Assembly: GCA_026545225.1 (NCBI GenBank) | Contig: CM048849.1 | Location: 6,536,041 to 6,600,040, forward strand | Source of the DNA: Cornus controversa | Lineage: Eukaryota > Streptophyta > Magnoliopsida > Cornales > Cornaceae | Reading direction: 5' to 3' | Length of the DNA stretch: 64,000 bases | Shown: one piece after another, positions 58,376 through 64,000 of the stretch | Numbering within the stretch: position 1 is the stretch's first letter | How the letters are laid out: each line of letters begins with the position of its first letter | The notes under the pieces: generated by a model | Told to the model about the DNA's origin: nothing | Databases searched by the model: none | Seen by the model: only the letters and a program-made list of their open reading frames with translations | Translations under genes and position numbers: made by a program

Positions 58376-59951
58376 GGCATGGAGGGTAAGAGAATGGTTA
58401 TATGCATAATTAGGGATTGAGCCATGTAAAGTATGCTAAATTAGATATGTATACTTAGCTAGATGTTGCCTTGCATGTATATATGATTCTTATACATAAG
58501 TTGAATATATGTAAGTATATCCGTGATTATATATGTGGTGCAGTAGTAGAGATGCATGCTAAATTGATTATGGCATAGAAGGATATTGGAAAAGCATGAA
58601 ATATGTGAAATGTTATGTATGTTTTTACTACCTATATGGGTGACATGATGTATATATATTTATATATTTGCGTGATTATGTATAGTTGTAAGAATGCATG
58701 TTGGTTGCTCGTAGTAAATGCATGATTGGAATGAAAGCATGATTATATTTATGCTAATATACGTATACATGTGATTATATGCAAGATGTGACATCTATAT
58801 ATATGTTGTGTATGTGCAAATGTGATTATGAATGATTTCCATGAAAAGTGTGTTTATTGGTGAAAGCGTGAAGATGTGGTGTTTACAGATTTGTGCATGA
58901 AAGAAATGACTTTCTTCTTGAAAAATGCATAAGCATGATGGTTTCCATAATATGAGTGTGATGACATTGTGACAATCTTGAGGTGAAAGGAAAATGCATT
59001 GATTTAACAAAAATGCATTCATGGTGTGGATAAGTGCATGGGTGTGATTATATGCACTATATATATAATTTTGGGGCAGGAGTGTGAAATTAAGATAAGG
59101 GGAAGGCCCCTAGGGTGAAAGACCCAAAACTTGGCCAAGAGGAGGTGCTCCCTTCGGGTTAGTAACCCGATAAAGTACAAGCAGAGTTTGGGTGCCGAAG
59201 AGACCCTTACTATTGGAGTGATGAGAAAGCCCCCTATGAATTAATTTGGTGTGAGTTATATATCTATGTATATGCATTGGGGTGGAAAGCATCATGCATG
59301 ATTTGAGAAATGTGGATGTTTGGGTAAAAATGCATGAGCATGTGCATTTATGCATGATTCAATGGATCTTGTTGAGTAGGTGACGTGATATTTGATTTAC
59401 ATTCTCCATGTAAATGCTTCTGTTCATATATGTTTTCTATACATAATGACGTTGGATGTGTACTGCCTTGAACATGTTGTAAATGATTTTCATAAGTCAT
59501 GTGTAGTTGATTTAAATGTTCATATATGCTAAAACTGCCATGTGCATTGTTGGTTCATGTATGCTAGGAGGGGCGTGACTTTAAATATTGTGATATATTT
59601 AAGTGCATGTATATTTTTGAGAATATGTGAGGATCGACCTGCTGCTGCGATGATAGTATGGTTCTATATACCTTGTTGGGCCTTTGAGCTCACCCCCTCC
59701 CAGGTTTTGCAGGTATTGCTGATTACGAAGTCAGTTAGAGGACTCATAGTACCGGTGGTAGAGGTAGTAGTTAAATTCTTTAGAATTTAATGTATAACTA
59801 GGACATTTGGATTAGATGTATGGAGTGATTATGGTGATTCAGTTCCTTCAGATGTATTTCATTTATGTGATGTATAGATGTAATATGGACATTCAAGGAC
59901 TGAGACGTGTATATTTTTGATTCTATTATGCATGTTGTAGAAATGCTGGGG

Positions 59952-60027
59952 GGACACGTGCCCAGAAGTGTCCATTTTTTTTTTATTTAGATATAAATGC
60001 TGGGGGGACACGTGCCCAGAAGTGTCC
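59952..60027 (+). promoter_or_regulatory. Two G-box (CACGTG) hairpin modules
   Basis: Two identical 22-base modules 54 bases apart. Each has arms GGACAC/GTGTCC and the G-box CACGTG (59,955-59,960 and 60,009-60,014). G-boxes bind plant bZIP and bHLH factors; whether these do is inference. Confidence 0.6.
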
Positions 60028-60319
60028 ATACGAATTGTAAAGCAGGTGTAACATGCCAGGAGCTAATTATTTAGAATGGGTCATGCTCAATTTTCGTGAA
60101 AATCCTTTGCAAGGGCTATTGATGATCTTACGTCACCTGAAAGGTGCACATATAGAATACTTCCGCAATAGAATAGATTAAAATGAGATTAAGGTGTGGG
60201 AACTTGAGGTGAAATTACGGATTGACCCCCGTTTCCCTCGCTCCTAACCGGGTGTCGGAAACCGGGGCGTGACAGTTACCTCCGATGAGAGACGTAGTTT
60301 TTAATATTGATCTTACTAC

Positions 60320-60834
60320 TGTGATGTAGGATAATTGGCTTTGGAGTTTGAAGAAGAGATTGATCAAAAATTGGCAAAACGCACTGGTTCGAAGAAATGA
60401 GCATAACTTTTCGCTCGGTTATTAGAATAACTATTATAATATGTTTTCAGAAAGAGGATTGAGAGCTCTATACGACCCAACTAGGGTGGAACCCGGTTGA
60501 GATCGTTTTCATCCTCAAATTCGCACTCTAAGGCAGTCTGGCGAGAGGTTCAAGTTTATGTGTTTTCTTTCCTTTTTTTTTCATTTCCTTTGGAAATAGA
60601 TTTTCTTTTCCTGTTAGGATTAGAATTTCTACAAGTTTCCTTTATTTTTAGGTTTCCTAATACTGTTAGGATTATGATTTCTCTATTATAAATATATGTA
60701 CTGCCATAGGATAGAGGGGAATCAATTTATCAACAAAGTTTTACTTTAGTTTACAATTAATTGTGTTGGTGGATTCCAGTTTCTCTGTTCTTAGGGTTTA
60801 CGCTAGTAACCCCTTATACTTCCATTCTGCGTCA
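60320..60834 (+). mobile_element. Short solo LTR-like insertion (515 bp), copia-like
   Basis: TGTGATGTAGG to CTGCGTCA interrupts the H reverse transcriptase leader: CTTACTAC before and TACTGGTACC after, where relatives read a continuous GATCTTGCTCCTGGTAC. It contains a TATA box (ATTATAAATATATG, near 60,690) and an AATCAATTTATCAACAAAG segment typical of copia LTR 3' halves. Only TAC is duplicated with certainty; a 5-bp duplication would need mutations. Confidence 0.6.
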
Positions 60835-63150
60835 TACTGGTACCACGCTTATCTCTATGGCACCATATTGAATGGCACCGACAGAGTTGAAGGAGTTTAA
60901 ATATTAGTTGCAAGAATTCTTGGATAAGGGGTTTATACTACCTAGTAAGTCACCTTGGGGAGGTCCGGTCCTGTTTGCTACAAAGAAGGACAAATCTTTA
61001 CGTATATACATAGACTATCATTTTCCAAGGATAGATGACTTATTTGACCAACTAAAGGGTTCGACTTAATTTTTGAACATCAATTAGAGGTTGGAGTACT
61101 ACCAGTTGAGGGGGTAAGAGGACATTTGGAAGATAGATTTTTAGACTAGATATGGCCACTATGAGTTTCTAGTGATTCCATTTGGTTTGACGAACGCACT
61201 TGCATCATTCATGGATTTAATGAACAGAGTTTTCAGTGTATACTTGGATAGATTTGTGGACGACATTCTTATGTATTCTTCTTCGGTAGAGGATAATAAG
61301 ATCCACTTAAGGACAGTGCTTCAGATTTTGAGAGAACGCCGCTTGTACGCCAAATATGAAAAATGTAAGTTTTGGCTAACGGAGGTGAAGTTCCTAAGAC
61401 ATGTGGTGTTAGAAGGAGGAGTTTCTGTAGACCCTTCAAAGATTAAAGTGATGATGGATTGGGATATCCAAAAGAACATATTTGAGATACATAGTTTCTT
61501 GAGATTGGCGGGATATTACAAACATTTTATAAAGGACTTTTTGAAATTAGTGGTGCTGATGACTAGACTTACTCGTAAAAGAGTCAAGTTTGTTTAGAAT
61601 GATGCTTGCTAGCATTCTTTTACAGAATTAAAAAGTAGGTTGAGTAGTGCACCTATCTTGATTATTTTGAAACATGGTTTGAGTTATATCATCTACTGTA
61701 ATGCTTCGAAAGATGGTTTGGAATGTGTACTAATGCAAACCGAGAGGGCTGTTGTATATGGTTCCCGACAGTTGAAGATCCATGAGCAAAATTACCCAAT
61801 TCATGACTTGGAGCTAGCGGCAGTAATTTTTTCTTCAAAAATGTGGTGGCATTATTTGTGAGGGAAAAAGTTTAAAGTTTTCTCCGGTTATAAGAGTTTG
61901 AAGTACCTTTTTATACAAAAGGACTTGAACATAAGGCAAAGGAGATTGGTAGAATACATAGAAGACTACAATTTTGATCTTCAGTATCACCTGGGGTGAG
62001 CTAATGTGGTTACCAATGCTTTGAGTAGAAAGTCACTTGGCACCTTAGCTAGTATTACTATCTGAGAGTTGAAAATGATGGAAGACATCTCAGAAATGGG
62101 GTTATATTTTAGTGAGGGTGATGAATTGGTTACTTTGTTCACACTCATTGCACAACTAACTCTTGTGAGTAGAGTGGTTGTGGAGCAGAGACATGATAGA
62201 GGTATAGAGAGCATTCGCACTCGGGTTTTGGGTGGCGAAGTGGTGGAAGATTGGGTTATTCATTCGGATGGTAATTAGATTTAGAGGCAAGATGGTTGTT
62301 CCATTGGTTTGTAGAGATGAGGTCTTGAGGGAGTTACATAACTCTAGGCTTGTAGTTCATCTAGGTGGTACCAAAATGTAACACAACCTTCGTAGATAGT
62401 ATTGGTGGAAGGGCATAAAAAAGGATGTCGCACAGTTTGTGGCGAGGTGCCTCACTTCTCAACAAGTAAAGGTCGAGCATCAAAGACTGGTAGGTTTGTT
62501 ACAGCAATTACCGATGTCTATGTGGAAGTGGGAACACGTCACTATGAACTTTGTGACGGTGTTGCCTAGGACGAGGAAGAGTCATGATGCAGTTTGGGTA
62601 CTAGTGGACAGATTGACCAAGGTGGCTCACTTTCGTCTGATTCAACTGACAGATGACGCGGATACTCTTAATTGGTTCTACATTGATTAGATTTTGAAAT
62701 TGCACAGAGTGCAAATTTCTATTGTGTCCGACAAAGATTTGAGGTTTATGTCACAATTTTGGTAGAGCTTTTAGGCTGCATTAGATATACACCTTCATTT
62801 TAGTACAACTTTCCATCCTCAGACAGATGGTCAGTCAGAGTGTACCATTCAAATTTTGGAGGATATGCTTAGAACATGTGCACTTTATTTTTGTGGTAGT
62901 TGGGAGGATCACCTTCCAATTGTGGAGTTTGCAAACAATAATAGCTATCAAGCTAGTATTGAGATGACTCCATTTAAGGCCTTGTATGGTAGACTTTGTA
63001 GGTCACCAATTTTTTGGACAAAGGTCAGAGAGACAGTGGCTTTGGGACTTGATGTAATATGAGAAACTACAGAAAAGATAAAGATTATAAGACAGCGGTT
63101 GCTTACAGCTTAGAGTCTACAGAAAAGCTATGCCGATAAAAAGCGGAGGC
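60835..63150 (+). pseudogene. pol: pol pseudogene of element H (RT, RNase H, integrase)
   Basis: Reverse transcriptase begins with degraded ELKEF-type sequence. It lacks the [12 protein letters not shown] segment and then reads [20 protein letters not shown] with an intact FVDD box near 61,260. The thumb and connection are open to 61,597. RNase H has NAS for the first DAS motif, so its first aspartate is lost (YCNASKDG). The integrase zinc finger has CLTSQQVK (second cysteine to serine). The first core aspartate is asparagine (TMNFVTVLP). SDKD and DGQSECTI keep the second aspartate and the glutamate. It ends in KSYADKKRRPL, where the frame jumps into LTR sequence, so no chromodomain or polypurine tract is left. 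Confidence 0.88.
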
Positions 63151-64000
63151 CTTTGTGTGCATATGTGATTATGTGCAATAATGAACATGTAAGCGATTAT
63201 GTGTTGATGATATAGTGTGGAATGCATGCTATTTATATGTAGCAAGTGTATTCATTTAGTCAAACATGAAGAATATGTGTTAAATTAGAGATATTATAAA
63301 TATTAAGGGCTGAGAGATCTAAGACATTTATCACGTATGTTTCTCTCTCTTCTCTCTCCCAACTTCATCCCCCCAGATTCTCTCTACATTTTGGAGTGTT
63401 TTGGCTTGGATTTGGGATTCGTCGAAAAATGAAAGTGCATAGAGCTCAACAAGGGCTTCATTTTGGATAGAACAATTCGAGGTAAGGGTTCTCCTTATCT
63501 TCTAAGTGTCAATTCTAGGATTTCAGGTGAGATGGTGAGGTGTAAACGTATGTATATGAGTGGTGAGAAGGATCGAGATGTGAGGTTTTATCCTTCTTCT
63601 ATGTTTCTTATGAGCAAATTGGCATATTCTTGTGATATGTATAACATGGGGGCCTAGTGTGTGAAATGTACAAAGTTGAGAACATGAATACCTATATGAT
63701 AATTTTGTGTGCGTATGTGATTATGCGCAATAATGAACATCTATGTGATTTTGTGTTGATGATGTAGTGCGCAATGCATGCTATTTATATGTAGCAAGTA
63801 TATGCATTTGGTGAAGCATGAACAATATGTGCTAAATTGGATATTTGTAGGCATATGTGAATAATATACAAGTTTTGACATGTATGTGATTATATGTGTT
63901 TATGTTGTGATAAATGGATGCTATGTACCTTTAGAACTAGCTTTTGCATTTGAGTAGTATAAGAATGACATGCTTGACTTTATATGTTAGAAATGCATAT
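63151..64000 (+). repeat. Scrambled 3' LTR pieces of element H
   Basis: Bases 63,151-63,292 match about 29,086-29,225 of the D/H LTR. The sequence then jumps back, and 63,293-64,000 matches about 28,606-29,380, including the TATA at 63,293 and the CT-rich leader, with an 85-base deletion near 63,478. The segment 29,090-29,225 is therefore present twice. The LTR continues past the window. Confidence 0.8.

Larger units (their letters stand above)
56290..60274 (+). mobile_element. F2: solo LTR of the F family (3985 bp), TSD GTTAC
   Basis: TGTAAGGACCGG to CGGGGCGTGACA, flanked by GTTAC at 56,285-56,289 and 60,275-60,279. It matches F in its first 400 bases, purine tract, G/T block, hairpin (58,164) and G-box module (59,952-60,027). 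Between about 58,830 and 59,380, and again from about 60,105 to the end, it matches the G-type LTR instead (the reverse complement of about 32,530-33,080 and 30,993-31,140), so it is a mosaic. The GAGGAGGTGCTCCC and GGGTGCCGAAGAGACCC segment at about 59,135-59,210 is one clear example. Confidence 0.9.
28231..64000 (+). mobile_element. Element H: decayed Tekay-like element carrying five nested insertions, right end outside window
   Basis: Parts in order: 5' LTR (shared with D), primer site at 45,877, leader, gag at 54,522, protease to 56,289, a short junction at 60,275, reverse transcriptase to integrase at 60,835-63,150, then scrambled LTR pieces to the window end. The insertions are F (with G inside) in the LTR, a TIR transposon (with M and a solo LTR inside) in the leader, F2 and a copia-like LTR between protease and reverse transcriptase. 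It is the oldest layer in the right half. Confidence 0.85.

Overview
The window is nuclear DNA of a flowering plant, probably a eudicot, although no host gene is present to fix the species. It is nested transposable-element DNA from end to end. I found no intact cellular protein gene, rRNA, tRNA, CRISPR array or bacterial-style operon. The evidence for a plant is Tekay/Del-type chromovirus polyproteins with a C-terminal chromodomain, Athila-type Ty3/gypsy gag and pol, primer-binding sites matching plant initiator tRNA-Met and tRNA-Asp, LTRs of 1.4-4 kb, and many solo LTRs with 5-bp target-site duplications (TSDs).

Left part, 1-23,664. Element A (1-7878) is a gag-only Tekay-like element. Its pol has been replaced by non-coding DNA and by a tandem array apparently grown from a protease codon segment. 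It abuts an old Athila pol (B), which survives in three pieces (7879-9993, 12,590-12,773, 21,583-22,421). B is split by a 2.6-kb solo LTR (TSD GGGAT) and by a decayed minus-strand Tekay element C (12,774-21,582). B is followed by an LTR-like region rich in palindromes with a duplicated LTR end.

Middle, 23,665-45,873. A decayed Tekay pol (D) is broken by a truncated Athila element E (5' LTR, tRNA-Asp site, open gag). D runs into an LTR that is also the 5' LTR of the next element H, giving an internal-LTR-internal-LTR order. That shared LTR holds a 4-kb solo LTR F (TSD GGTTT). F in turn holds G (30,993-41,782, minus strand), the youngest and best-preserved element: TSD TGTAT, LTRs about 0.65% different by eye, and gag-pol in one frame with only two stops.

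Right part, 45,874-64,000. The interior of H is split by a long-TIR DNA transposon (46,112-54,497). That transposon contains Tekay element M (46,693-54,106, TSD GCCAT), which contains a reversed Athila-like solo LTR (47,781-49,305). H is further split by F2, a second F-family solo LTR (56,290-60,274, TSD GTTAC), and by a short copia-like LTR (60,320-60,834). It ends in a scrambled 3' LTR at the window edge.

The complete elements once worked as follows: the LTR promoter drives one transcript, gag forms particles, and protease, reverse transcriptase, RNase H and integrase copy and insert the element, with the chromodomain probably guiding insertion to heterochromatin. Nothing here is a complete working element now. 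The most interesting signals lie in the LTRs: arrays of short palindromes of the form TTTCGAT-NN-ATCGAAA shared by distantly related lineages, a CGGAGTGGTCC array shared among LTR families, mosaic LTRs, and the protease-derived tandem repeat in A.
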